Source of the DNA: Adiantum capillus-veneris
Lineage: Eukaryota > Streptophyta > Polypodiopsida > Polypodiales > Pteridaceae
DNA length: 64,000 nt
Direction of reading: 5' to 3'
NCBI GenBank assembly: GCA_014529385.2
Contig: CM043967.1
Coordinates: forward strand, 87,465,278-87,529,277
Shown piece by piece: positions 47,181 through 57,409 of the stretch. The notes beneath the pieces were generated by a model, which saw nothing but the letters and a program-made list of their open reading frames with translations, did no database searches and was not told the origin of the DNA. The first letter of the stretch is position 1; each line of letters begins with the position of its first letter. Position numbers and translations under genes: made by a program.

Positions 47181-48500
47181 TATGTATCTCTGTCTTTTGA
47201 CGAGAGAGTGTGTGTGCAAGAAGAGTTACAGAGAACCATCTTCTCTATATGGAGAAAGACAGAGAGTGAGAGAGAGAGAAATACCTGTTTTTTCTCTATT
47301 TGTGAGGTGTGCAATGTCTCCTGAGAAGACTGTCCGATCCTGCCCTTCTGGAAAGCGTTGTGTGCGCTGCTGTTTCTTTATCTTGTGCGCGAACTTTCAA
47401 TCCTGTGCACTCCACCTGTGTGTTGTGTACGATGCCGAGCTTGCTCCTCTACGCGCGCGTATACTCCAACTGTGTGCGATCCGTGTGCGCTTTCTGTGTG
47501 TTTGCTGCTCGCCTGCTTTCTCTATGTGCGTTTCTCATGCGCTCTCTGTGTGCCTAATCTTGATAGGGTTTATTAGAATGCCACGTATGCTACAAGTCCA
47601 TGTTTTATCATAGGATTAAAAAAAACAAAAGCAATATAAAAAATTAACCAATTCACACAGCCAAAATTAAAGAAATCATGGTTGAAAATATGAAAAACAT
47701 GCGTAACTCTATACTAGTAATTCACTTAAAAACATGCGTAACTCTATACTTGACCCCGCCCAGGGCGCTGCCCCGGACCCCGCCCAGAACAATATCCCAA
47801 AATCAACCTCCCAAGCCCCGCCATCGAGAGCGCTATATTCCACATCCCCATCAAGAGCGCTACCCCCAAACCTCACGTGGAAGCGCTGCCTTGTCACCCC
47901 ATTGTGGCATTGCCCTAAGACCGCGCATCTGGAGTGCTAAATGGGAACATTCTTCATTAGTGAAATTTTGAACATAAATTATATTAGCATATACTTAAAT
48001 ATAATACAAATATTAACATATTAGTTATACTACTAATTTACTATAGCAGTTCTAGATTATGTCCCATACTATATTTAAGGTGCCAAAGGTTTGGCCTTAT
48101 GGTCCTAGATTTAGCCAAGTGGTCAACACATATAGGACCAAGTGCACACTGTGCCACAAAACTTGGCCACCACTTCACTTGCCAAAGTTTAGGCCACATG
48201 GTCAATCCTAACTTTCCAATGTTCTTATTATGTCACCTTTTGCCTCGTGGAAAACCTAGGCTTGTTTTCACATACTCAGGCACTTCAAGCCACAATAAAT
48301 TGTCATTACTCTTCGACAACCCTTTTGTTCAAGTCTTTGAAAAAACATTGTTTAAGGCCACCCTAAACCATTTTCATTTAGGGGTGTCTAAAACTAGCTT
48401 TTTGGCAATTCGAGAAGAAAATGGTCAAAGTTTTATACTTAGTTTTAACCACTTGACCAATTCAAATATTGGAAAGCAAGGTATTGTAATACTTTTCTTT
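47181..48500. other. Intergenic sequence with a GC-rich patch
   Basis: 47275-47590 is pyrimidine/GT-rich with overlapping chance frames. 47680-47750 has a short direct repeat (AACATGCGTAACTCTATACT twice). 47751-47940 is much richer in GC (ACCCCGCCCAGGGCGCTGCC and similar) than its surroundings. A 150-codon open frame at 48099-48551 has no recognisable domain and runs into the repeat array. I do not call it a gene. Confidence 0.4.
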
Positions 48501-50040
48501 GGACATCACACATTAAAACTAGGTCCCTCACTTGTCCAAGCTATGCTCTAATACAATAACGGGCTTTTGGTTTCAAGATGCACCACTTTCCCAACCTTGA
48601 TTCCATTAAAGAAGCTAGCTCTACTTAGACATTTAATAGCAAGGTCTTGCAGCAATTCAGATTGAACATTTTCCATGGCAGCTAGGTCCACCACTTATCT
48701 AAGCTATGCTCTAATAGAGTAAGGGGGTTTTGGTTTCAAGATCCACCACTTGTCCAAACTTGATTTGGGAAGCAAGGTCCTATAATAGTTTGCTTTGGAC
48801 ATTCACCATTACAACTAAGTCCACCACTTCTCCAAGCTATGTTCTAATACACTAAGGAGGTTTTGGTTTCAAGGAGAACCACTTGTACGACTCTGTTTTT
48901 GGAAGTAAGGTATTTACATAGTTCACCTTGGACCTTGGACATTGGATACTACAACTAAGCCCACCACTTGTCCAAGATATCCTCTATATATAGCCAAAGG
49001 GTTTGGGTTTCAAGATTCACCACTTTTCCAACCTTTCTTCCATTAAAGAAAGGAGGGGCTTTATAACTAGGTCCACCACTTGTCCAAGCTATGCTCTGAT
49101 AGAGAAAGGGGATTTTGGTTTCAAGGTCCACCACGTGTTCAACCTTGCAAGACTCAAGGGATACTTGGACATTGGAAAGCATAGTCCTATAGTAGTTGAT
49201 AGGTGGCAGTGGGTATTACAACTAGGTCCAACCTATGCTCTCATATAGCAAAGAGGCTTTGCTTTCAAGGTCCACCACTTGTCCAACCTTGCTTCCATTA
49301 AAGAAATGAGGGGCTACGTAAACATTGGCAAGCAAGGTAGCAAGGTCCTAAGGTGTTTCACCTTGGATATTGGGCATTATAACTAGGTCCACCACTTGTC
49401 CAAGCTATGCTCTGATAAAGAAAGGGGATTTTCGTTTCAAGGTCCACCATGTGTTCAACCTTTCTAATATAGAAAGGGGATTTTTGTTTCAAGGTCCACC
49501 ACGTGTTCAACCTTGAAAGACTCAAGGGATACTTGGACATTGGAAAGCATAGTCCTATAGTAGTTGATAGGTGGCAGTGGGTATTAAAACTAGGTCCAAC
49601 CTATGCTCTTATATAGCAAAGAGGCTTTGCTTTCAAGGTCCACCACTTGTCCAACCTTACTTCCATTAAAGAAATGAGGAGCTACGTAAACATTGGCAAG
49701 CAAGGTAGCAAAGTCCTAAGGTATCTCACCTTGGATATTGGGCATTATAACTAGGTCCACCACTTGTCCAAGCTATGCTCTGATATAGAAAGGGGGTTTT
49801 TGTTTCAAGGTCCACCACGTGTTCAACCTTGAAAGACTCAAGGGATACTTGGACATTGGAAAGCATAGTCCTATAGTAGTTGATAGGTGGCAGTGGGTAT
49901 TACAACTAGGTCCACCACTTGTCCAACCTATGCTCTCATATAGCAAAGAGGCTTTGGTTTCAAGGTCCACCACTTGTCCAACCTTGCTTCCATTAATATA
50001 GCAAGGAGGATTTGGTCTCAAGGTTCACCACTTGTCCAAC
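48501..50040 (+). repeat. CCACCACTTGTCCAA tandem array with higher-order units
   Basis: Basic units are about 55 bp: AGGTCCACCACTTGTCCAAG, CTATGCTCTGATA, then a purine stretch and TTTTGGTTTCA. Larger units containing GACTCAAGGGATACTTGGAC recur at 49151, 49519 and 49835 (spacing 368 and 316 bp). Each includes GATAGGTGGCAGTGGGTATT. Copies in the right part are nearly identical, while those at 48.5-49.0 kb are more diverged. Open frames across the array are repeat products. It ends about 95 bp before the first ATG of the intact gene. Confidence 0.9.
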
Positions 50041-50114
50041 CTATGCAAACCTTTTTCATGTTGTAGCATGATTTTTGGTTTGAAGAGTATTTTTCTATAA
50101 CTATGGATTTAACA

Positions 50115-50136
50115 ATGTAATCTTTTTACTTACAGG
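50115..50136 (+). promoter_or_regulatory. Probable 3' splice site before the N-terminal exon
   Basis: TCTTTTTACTTACAG ends at 50135, one base before ATG 50137. A pyrimidine tract followed by TTACAG|G is a strong plant acceptor. It implies an upstream, possibly non-coding, exon and an intron that would hold the repeat array. Confidence 0.5.
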
Positions 50137-50460
50137 ATGGACTTCGAATCTGGGGAGAAATTACATATGATACATGACAATGAAATCGTTGGTATTGGTT
50201 GGGTGTGTAGAACAGATCCAGATTCCACTTGTGGTGGTACAAAGATAGGGCTGGGAAATGTCTCCATACTAGTGGAGGAATGCTTGAAGGATGTGGTCCT
50301 ACCTTTTCCTACAATGGATACTTCATCTCTCCAAGGCTCATTATGGAGTGCTGTTCGATGGTCAAAGCTTCTTTTGCAATCTTTTGTATTAAATGGTAAC
50401 TTATTGATCCACACGAAAGCTACAATGGTGATGAAGAACATGATCATTCTGATCCTCTAG
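50137..50460 (+). CDS. N-terminal segment of the DUF7869-type protein (separate frame)
   Basis: 107 codons open from ATG 50137. The N-terminus GEKLHMIHDNEIVGIGWV is followed by a stretch with LGNVSILVEECLKDVVLPFP and SLWSAVRWSKLLLQ. This pattern (short beta strands, a D...LP.P motif, then a VxW helix) resembles the plant domain DUF8039, which occurs in transposon-associated proteins. That assignment is from memory of the pattern and uncertain. The frame differs from the large ORF. After about 50395 the other frame gives IDPHESYNGDEEHDHSDPLV and runs into it, so a small indel near 50385-50400, or an unrecognised splice, probably separates two parts of one protein. Confidence 0.55.
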   Translation: MDFESGEKLHMIHDNEIVGIGWVCRTDPDSTCGGTKIGLGNVSILVEECLKDVVLPFPTMDTSSLQGSLWSAVRWSKLLLQSFVLNGNLLIHTKATMVMKNMIILIL

Positions 50461-50477
50461 TTACAGATGCAATACCT

Positions 50478-53363
50478 ATGACAAGCCCAGAATTTGAAGC
50501 AATGATTCGAGAGTCTTGGAGAAATCAGAGGGTCCTTTTAAAAGATGACACAATGATGCAAACCATGAATGAAGGGACCATCTTATATGTATTTCCACAT
50601 GATTATGTCAACTTTCAGGAACTTGGTCCTGATTGTGTGGGTGTGGGTATTGAAAGAGAAAATGCAAGCATTGATGATGTGGTTGAAGTGGGTAGCATCA
50701 CTTTGCTAAAGTGGCCCATCAAGCAGACAACAATGTTGAATGGGAGCCCATTACAACGCTTTGTTCCTGTTGATGGCATGCATGCTACATATGAGGATGT
50801 ATCCAACGATGGCAATGTTGGAAAAAAACTTGATGGGAGTAATGTTGTCCAGTTGTCAAGGAAGAGACGATACACTTTCATGAACAGGACTCAAAAATCA
50901 AAAGCAGCACTAGCTTCGACTTTTTACCTTTCAAACAAATCAATTCAAAGGGTATCATGCATTGATTGTTGTGCACAAAAATGCTGCCAATTTGCAGATC
51001 GTGATATGGTGACAAGGTTACGACAACAATTTTGGGGAGAGTCTCAAAAATCACGCACTAATTATGTTTATGATGTTCTTTCTATATGTTATCAGAAAGA
51101 TGAGAAGTCACGATACCAATCCAGGCTAAATGGCTCTATTGTTTGTTGTAGAGCATGGTATGAGCTACATGGAATACCAAAGACATCATTTTATCGATAC
51201 AAGGAGAACTTTGAAAATGGTGTGCGCCAATATGTACATGGGAACACATGTACATTGAGAAGGGGACTTCAACATACTAGTTTAGCAAGAGCACTACTAA
51301 ATGAGTTTGTGGAAAACAACTCTGAGAAGATGCCACATAGAAGTAGAACACTGCTAGATGGCTCAAGAGAGACTCAATTGGTGATTCCATCGACATACAA
51401 ACAAGTGGATATTTTATGTGAAATAAACACGACACTTGACCAAATGGGCTATGAGAAGAAGCTATCCCAATCTTCTTTTGGTAGAATTTGGAACAAAGAG
51501 TACCCACATGTCACTTTAACAAAGACGAGTGAGTTCTCTAAGTGCAATATTTGTAGCTCAATCAAGGCAAGGTTAGAAGCTAAACCTTCTCTTGAAGAGA
51601 GAGCTCTTCTCTTGAGGGAGAGAGAAGTTCACATGGCACAACAAAAGAGTTGCAGAAGCCTATATTATGCATGGCGCACGTATTCAGAAACTCAACCACA
51701 AAAATATGTATGCATAATCCATGATAAGATGGATCAAAAGAAGACTGCCATTCCTAGATTACGCATTGTTCCCAAGGGTGTGGATTCAGGATATAATCTG
51801 CAGGTGGCATTGATTGGCATGATCACTCATGGACATGGAGAAGGTCATTACGGACACTTTGTCTTGAATGGTTTGTGGCCAGCTGATCCAAATCTTACAA
51901 TTGGCTCAATTGCTAATTGTTTAAATAACCTCGAGAGGATAGATAAGCATCCTCTTGGTGATCTAGTAACAAATGGACTTCCAAGGAGCAATATTTCACT
52001 ACTACATGCTTTGAACTCAAGGGATGCTTTGGACTACCATAACTTGAGTGATGGAAAAGAGCCCATTGTGCAGTCGTCAGAAATTGCAGAAGAGGAATTG
52101 GGGTCAATATTTCGCAGATTGCCAGAGAACTTGTTGCTACAATTGGATAATTGTGCAGGGGAAAACAAAAATCGATACTTATTTGCCTATTTGTCAATGC
52201 TTGTTGCAAGGGGTGTTTTCAAAACCATCCAGCTGGGATTTTTAATGGTTGGGCATACACATGAGGACATAGACGCCATGTTTAGTAGGTTTTCAGAGAA
52301 GTTGAGAGTTACACAAACCTATACTTTGCCACATTTGATGGATACATTACGAAACAGCTCATCTTCATCTCCAGCTGCATTTTTTCTCACAAAGATCCCC
52401 GATTTCAAGCAATATTGTGATGGCTATCTTTGTGATGGACAAGACATACTTGTTGGACATTCCAAACCGCTTCAGTTCAGGTTCTTTATGCAGGATGAGA
52501 CACCAATGATGCAATATAAGGCACATGTAGGTGTATCAAGTTGGAGTGGAAGTATTCGCCTTTGGAAAACAGACACAGAAGGCAAGCCAATGTTACCACA
52601 TGGAGATCCACCTCTAGTACAAATGGCGGAGTATGTCAAGGCCCACGAAGAAGTCATTTTGGGGCTAAAGAACTATATAAAATTTTGGAAAAATTTAGGG
52701 AATGGTTCAAGTATTCCGCGATATTATAGACCCGTGATAGATTATTGGAGTAAGGTAATTGAAGAGATTGGAAAAGCAATCATATCAGAGGGAATCTTGT
52801 ATGAAATGTTTTGGCCAAAAACTCAAGAATATTCTCACCTACAAAGCACTACAATGAATTTGCAACAAGGAGCAGAAAGATTCCTAGGCCTTGAAGAGTT
52901 GAACGATCATTTTTGTGGGCCTCAACGAGATAGGCCAAGGGAAGAGTTTGACCCTATATCTGATGTGCACCAAGGTGACTTTCTTATGCTTGTTCCGAGT
53001 GACACAGAAATCTATCCAGTGTGGCTTGCAATGGCTTTATCTGACATTGATAATGAGCCTACATCACCAAACTACAGAAAACTCTTGATTCAATATTGGG
53101 CACCTTGCGCGAGAAAAAGTGGGATGACAGATACTCAAGCTTACAGTAATTGTTGGAAGGGTTATTGGGCTGTCAACTATAAGGACCCACAAGTGTGGGA
53201 AACTATAGATGCAATTGTTTGGTCCTGGAGACCCAACAAAGAAGGACCATTTTCTAGAATAAAGATTCCAGAAAGACATGCTCTAAAAGCCAAAGAAGGC
53301 CTCACTCGTGCACATCAGCCACACTTGGATCAAAGTTCAGATATGGTATCAAATGTGGAGTAG
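50478..53363 (+). CDS. DUF7869-type protein, possible DDE/RNase H-fold transposase relative
   Basis: 961 codons without interruption, the only long intact gene in the window. Residues 161-170 form a Cys cluster (CIDCCAQKCC) followed by RLRQQFWG, and CNIC lies at 356-359. The core has HDKMDQ (Asp 416 and 419), LQLDNCAGENKNRY (Asp 557, Glu 562) and VGHTHEDIDAMFSRFS (His 593/595, Glu 596, Asp 597/599). These match the conserved blocks of DUF7869 proteins, which are found in animals and plants without assigned function. Spacing of the acidic blocks suggests an RNase H-like DDE/D fold (inference). Residues ~830-931 look like a small beta-barrel of BAH/SH3 type (QGDFLML, VWLAMAL, LLIQYWAP, WSWRP). 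Translation probably starts upstream (50137), so ATG 50478 may be internal. Confidence 0.8.
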   Translation: MTSPEFEAMIRESWRNQRVLLKDDTMMQTMNEGTILYVFPHDYVNFQELGPDCVGVGIERENASIDDVVEVGSITLLKWPIKQTTMLNGSPLQRFVPVDGMHATYEDVSNDGNVGKKLDGSNVVQLSRKRRYTFMNRTQKSKAALASTFYLSNKSIQRVSCIDCCAQKCCQFADRDMVTRLRQQFWGESQKSRTNYVYDVLSICYQKDEKSRYQSRLNGSIVCCRAWYELHGIPKTSFYRYKENFENGVRQYVHGNTCTLRRGLQHTSLARALLNEFVENNSEKMPHRSRTLLDGSRETQLVIPSTYKQVDILCEINTTLDQMGYEKKLSQSSFGRIWNKEYPHVTLTKTSEFSKCNICSSIKARLEAKPSLEERALLLREREVHMAQQKSCRSLYYAWRTYSETQPQKYVCIIHDKMDQKKTAIPRLRIVPKGVDSGYNLQVALIGMITHGHGEGHYGHFVLNGLWPADPNLTIGSIANCLNNLERIDKHPLGDLVTNGLPRSNISLLHALNSRDALDYHNLSDGKEPIVQSSEIAEEELGSIFRRLPENLLLQLDNCAGENKNRYLFAYLSMLVARGVFKTIQLGFLMVGHTHEDIDAMFSRFSEKLRVTQTYTLPHLMDTLRNSSSSSPAAFFLTKIPDFKQYCDGYLCDGQDILVGHSKPLQFRFFMQDETPMMQYKAHVGVSSWSGSIRLWKTDTEGKPMLPHGDPPLVQMAEYVKAHEEVILGLKNYIKFWKNLGNGSSIPRYYRPVIDYWSKVIEEIGKAIISEGILYEMFWPKTQEYSHLQSTTMNLQQGAERFLGLEELNDHFCGPQRDRPREEFDPISDVHQGDFLMLVPSDTEIYPVWLAMALSDIDNEPTSPNYRKLLIQYWAPCARKSGMTDTQAYSNCWKGYWAVNYKDPQVWETIDAIVWSWRPNKEGPFSRIKIPERHALKAKEGLTRAHQPHLDQSSDMVSNVE

Positions 53364-54681
53364 AATTATGTGGAGCTTCTATTGTGACTATACTAGTCAA
53401 TTTGTAAACAAAATCTTTTTTGTATCTTCCTTTGTTTTATGTAATTTATAGTTATTATTCAAATCCATGTGTTCTACATCCTCTTGACTTTTGGTGTTTA
53501 TCAACACCACAATCCTATGAGATTTTCACTTTATTTACTAGCCACACACCTCAATTTTTCCCACTTTAAGTGGAAAATTTCCAAATTACATGAATTCAGT
53601 CGATTTGGAGATTCCCATAATGTGAGATTTTTACCAAAATACCTAATATGGTCTTTAGTATCAAACATTGATTTCAATGTAGTTTTTTGTCATAATCACT
53701 TGTCTAGGTTTAAAAATCAAGTAGTCCGACTAAGCTAGTTTGACCAAGCTAGCTGTTAGAGATCTTTTCTTAATACCATAGGGAATGCCTTCCTAATAAT
53801 CAATGGCTTCTTAGGTTATTAATCCGATTTAGGCAACATTTTGTGAAATGTACTAGGGATTTCTAGTAAGATTAGTCCCTATTGACCTTTAGCTTAAGTA
53901 TTATAAAGGGAGTTTACTAGTGTGATGAGCCTGGGGAGGGTAATAGTGTTATATGACCCCCCAAAGTTACAGAATTAAAATGCTGAAAACGAACAAACAA
54001 TAAAAAATCAAAGTGCCATAATGTAAAATCTAAAGTGGAAAGAGAAATCTCAGCTTGATTTGGTACTTCACTCACATATATCGCCTATGGTACTAGAGCC
54101 GTAGAGGTTTCCAATGTGGGTGCTTTTCCTTGAAAAGCAATAAACCTAAGGCATAAAAAATAAGCACACACATCAAAATTGAATCACTATGAAAAGACTT
54201 TGGGGCATCAAAGAAAAAACAATTAGTCAGGCGATGATTCATGAGCGATCCTTTTATCGTAGCTGAACTACAAGGTCTTCTAGGTATAACCTTTAGTCAG
54301 TCCTCGGACATGAAATACTTGGCTCTCACGATTAAACAACTTAATTGACCAGATAAAATTGAGAAGCTTGCCCATGGTATTAATAGTCGATCTTTAGTAC
54401 CTTTCAATCGTTAAATTACTGACCCCAGACTTGTTTAATTTTTTATCTTTACAACTCTTTATGCATTTGATTATATCGCAATTTAATGTTTATTGCTGAC
54501 AAATGGTCTAAAATCCTGTTACCAATGAAATTGTCTGTCTACAACTGCATATGCTTCTTAATTGTATATAAGAATGCAACAACTGTGTCAATTTTGTTTG
54601 ATTTTGTAGTGATGAATAAGGTTAAGGACACTCATCTCAGAGGCTCTTCCACCTCGACGAACGAGCTTCAACTCAATAGAT
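53364..54681. other. Downstream intergenic sequence
   Basis: AT-rich, no gene recognised. One CACTTGTCTAGGTTT at about 53697 resembles the array core, in plus orientation. I found no terminal inverted repeat pairing with the sequence before 50137. The last few hundred bases may belong to the degraded D-family copy that ends at 54714. Confidence 0.4.
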
Positions 54682-54714
54682 TCTGAGGGTGGAATCTACT
54701 TCAAGAAGGGGGCA
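54682..54714 (+). promoter_or_regulatory. 3' polypurine tract of a third D-family copy
   Basis: GAGGGTGGAATCTACTTCAA and then GAAGGGGGCA directly precede TGTTAACC. The same 30 bp with two differences precedes the 3' LTR of element D. Confidence 0.8.
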
Positions 54715-55090
54715 TGTTAACCACCGATGCCACCAAGTGACCACCTTTTATGTAGCCACGTGTCGGGCTTGTGAGACTCGCTAGTATGTATTATGCTATT
54801 GGACGGGTTTGTCAGTCAAGTAGGAATGGATAAGAGTGATCGTCGATGAGAGGCGCACTCTAAAACTGGAACATATAATGTTTGGGTAACATTGGCTAAG
54901 TGTGGGCGCCCAAATGTGAACGGGCAAGCCCATATAAAAGTCAATTTAAACCTAAAATACTAGTAGCCCTTTTTCAGCTCTCCGTAATTGCCATCGTGAG
55001 TTACCTTACCCTACCAAAATCACCTAAACACTGTGGCTATTCTTACCTTTTCATTGTACAAAGGCGTGTGTGAGTTAGCGGGCTTTTCCC
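54715..55090 (+). repeat. Diverged LTR of family D
   Basis: Begins TGTTAACCACCGATGCC and shares GATAAGAGTGATCGTCGATG, AGAGGCGCACTCTAA and CCATATAAAAGT with LTR D. An extra segment around 54735-54790 is absent from the 15-25 kb copies. Similarity fades after about 54970. It is the 3' LTR of a copy whose internal part is not recognisable, so the right end is approximate. Confidence 0.75.
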
Positions 55091-56533
55091 ATATCTTTTG
55101 AAAACCCTTAGCTAGCTAGTCACTCGGCTAGTTGAGCCAAATATATATATATATTCTGGCCCACTTGTGTGTAAATATTTCATTGTACATAGGGCCTAAA
55201 TATAGGGAATTTTTATAATTATTTTGGTATTTATTTAAATATTTCTACGTAGGTGTGCATTATTTTCCTATGTATGCTATGTACATTGACTCACCATTAC
55301 CATAATTTTTCTAACCTATGTATTCTATAAAAAATCATTTCATGCAAGCTTCTCTTATTTTTGGGAGAGAATCGACTCGAAGGGAAAACTTCAAAAATAC
55401 CTTTCACCATCAGTCATTCACTAAATTCCTATTTCATAGAGGTATTTTTTCTTATCTCTTGTAAATAAATATACTTCAATAAAAACAAATGAGGGTCCCA
55501 TCATTTGATTCCTTATATTTTCATATATCTCATTTTTTTATTTTATATTTATATATAGCTGACACTATTCTAGATTCCATAAATTGTTTATATATACTAG
55601 CGTGCTTTTGCCCATCTTATCCATGTATTATATTTTGCATAATCCACAACCATGCATATTTTCAAACCCCTAAGAATCAACTAGGTCATGCTCTCATGCA
55701 AGGAGGGGTTCACCTTTGGAGCCATATACAAATTCAACAAAAGGGGGGGCACTGAATAATTTTTTGTGAAGAAAAACACGTATTTTGGTGGGATTTTTTA
55801 TATCCATTTCCACTCCGAATTTGAAGTGGTGGTCAATAGAGAAAATGTGGACCAAGAGCCCAATAATCACCTCAAACAATTTGATAATTTTTGGAGCAAC
55901 CACCGGTGAGCTAGGATTTTTGGAGTGGACCCCAGTCTGTCCACTTTTCTCACAAGTAGCTCATAGTCTTCTCTCACCTCTTTCCACACTTCTACACACA
56001 CACACACTCATTCCTCTCAATCCTTCACTCAAACCTGCACCTTTCATAGTTTCTTTCACCTTCTTCACCATTAACCTCCCCTCTTACTTCCATAGCTCTC
56101 ATATGAGCTCTACATGTACATACACAATCCATATGCTTCTCTCTACCATCTTACCCCTTCTCTATATTGATAAAATTCAGCATGTAAATCATGCTTAACC
56201 TTTGCAAATTGAGATATCTCATCAACAGAATTGCCATTTTCATCGCGATAATCAGCCTTGGTGGCGGTGGCGTAACGAAGAGAAGACGAAGAAGAGGATT
56301 GATAGTCATTTTGGGAACCTACACAAGTAAGTCCAAGACTTCTTCAAGCTTCACCATCACAAGGATTTCCTCACTTCATTCAGCCATCTTACTTCAACCA
56401 TCCACCTCATTCTACCCATTGTAAATATATCATTAACATTCTAGTGATTACTAACACTAACCACTAACATACTAACACAAAATAGCCATTGACCTAACCA
56501 TAAAAGATACCTCACCTCAAGACATGTGCATGT

Positions 56534-56534
<1 letters not shown>
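55091..56534. other. Intergenic sequence
   Basis: AT-rich with no recognised gene. Open frames at 55785-56198 (137 codons) and 56191-56424 (77 codons) are Ser/Leu/Pro-rich and rich in TC-like codons, with no motif. A (TA)n stretch is at about 55140-55156. Confidence 0.4.
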
Positions 56535-56535
<1 letters not shown>

Positions 56536-56605
<70 letters not shown>

Positions 56606-56611
56606 GTCTCT
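56536..56611. repeat. (TC)n microsatellite
   Basis: About 75 bp of TC repeats with minor interruptions. Confidence 0.95.
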
Positions 56612-56779
56612 CCTTCCTAAAAACTCTACTTTCACCTTATCTACCATCAATAATGCTCTCTTTTGAGCCCACATCCATGACTCAAGCAGACAAAGAAGGC
56701 CCGCAATGTTTTGATATTCAAAAAATCATAATCCTAATTTGTTAGCTTGTAAATTAGGATTTCCAATAATCTTAATGAA

Positions 56780-57224
56780 GGGTCTCCAACCTATAAATAG
56801 GCCCCTCTCTTTCTTGTAAAACAACCTACAATATCTCACACAACACCCCAACACTCTATGCATGAGGAGAGACTTAGGCACTTTGTGAGCTTCACTCTTG
56901 GTGTAAGAGAAGCTTCCAAGCTACACATTGCAAGTGAGAGAGTGTGAGTTAAAAATCTCAAAACCACTATTGTATATGTTCCTCCATCATCAATAACTTG
57001 AGGTTTGGTGCATCAAAGGCGTGATTCGACATTCAAATCTTCGTCCTTCCACTTGTGCGGTACGGTTTAGAGAATTCAAGGTGACTTGTGTATTTTGAAA
57101 TTCTATCATTTTAGAAAGTGTTTTAGTGTGTTTTTCATTGCCAATTTTGTGTCCATTGTAAGAGGGTATTGTGGTGAGAGGTCTCCCACACCCTAAGACA
57201 GTGTGAGTGTGTTGGCAATGTTTA
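56780..57224 (+). other. Possible LTR or promoter region with TATAAATA
   Basis: CCTATAAATAGGCCCC (TATAAATA at 56792-56799) is a strong plant core-promoter context. It is followed by leader-like sequence with several GTGAGAG-type repeats. This may be part of an LTR upstream of the primer site at 57398, or an unrelated promoter. No coding sequence is evident. Confidence 0.35.
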
Positions 57225-57396
57225 TGTCAGGACAATGGTCCTGTACCCTAAGAACTAGGATATTCATGGACTATGGACAAGGGTTGTGCTCGGTAGTGTG
57301 AACAGGGGATCCGTCTAGGGCAAGGGGCTAGGAGCCCGCCTATATAAAGGGAGGTTGGGAGGAGGATCTCAAGGCCTAGTTCCCTAGTTCTTACAC
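57225..57396 (+). repeat. Candidate short LTR of element F
   Basis: 172 bp from TGTCAGGACAATGG to CCTAGTTCTTACA (TGT...ACA), with TATATAAA at 57341-57348 and directly followed by an initiator-Met primer site. No second copy is in the window, so the left boundary is a guess. Confidence 0.45.
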
Positions 57397-57397
57397 T

Positions 57398-57409
57398 GGT
57401 ATCAGAGCT
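57398..57409 (+). promoter_or_regulatory. Primer binding site of element F, initiator-Met type
   Basis: TGGTATCAGAGC, exact match to the usual plant initiator-Met primer site, one base after the putative LTR end. Confidence 0.75.

Noticed and set aside
48099-48551. 150-codon plus-strand open frame
   Set aside because: No domain or homologue recognised, it runs into the tandem array, and it lacks a promoter or splice context I could support.
48955-50021. Possible CRISPR-like array or protein-coding repeats
   Set aside because: Units vary in length, spacers are themselves repeated, and the context is a plant nuclear genome. The open frames are translations of the tandem repeat.
53364-54681. 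Terminal inverted repeat for a transposon carrying the DUF7869-type gene
   Set aside because: I compared the 3' flank with the sequence before 50137 by eye and found no convincing inverted match. Only a single, direct, degenerate copy of the array core (53697) is present.
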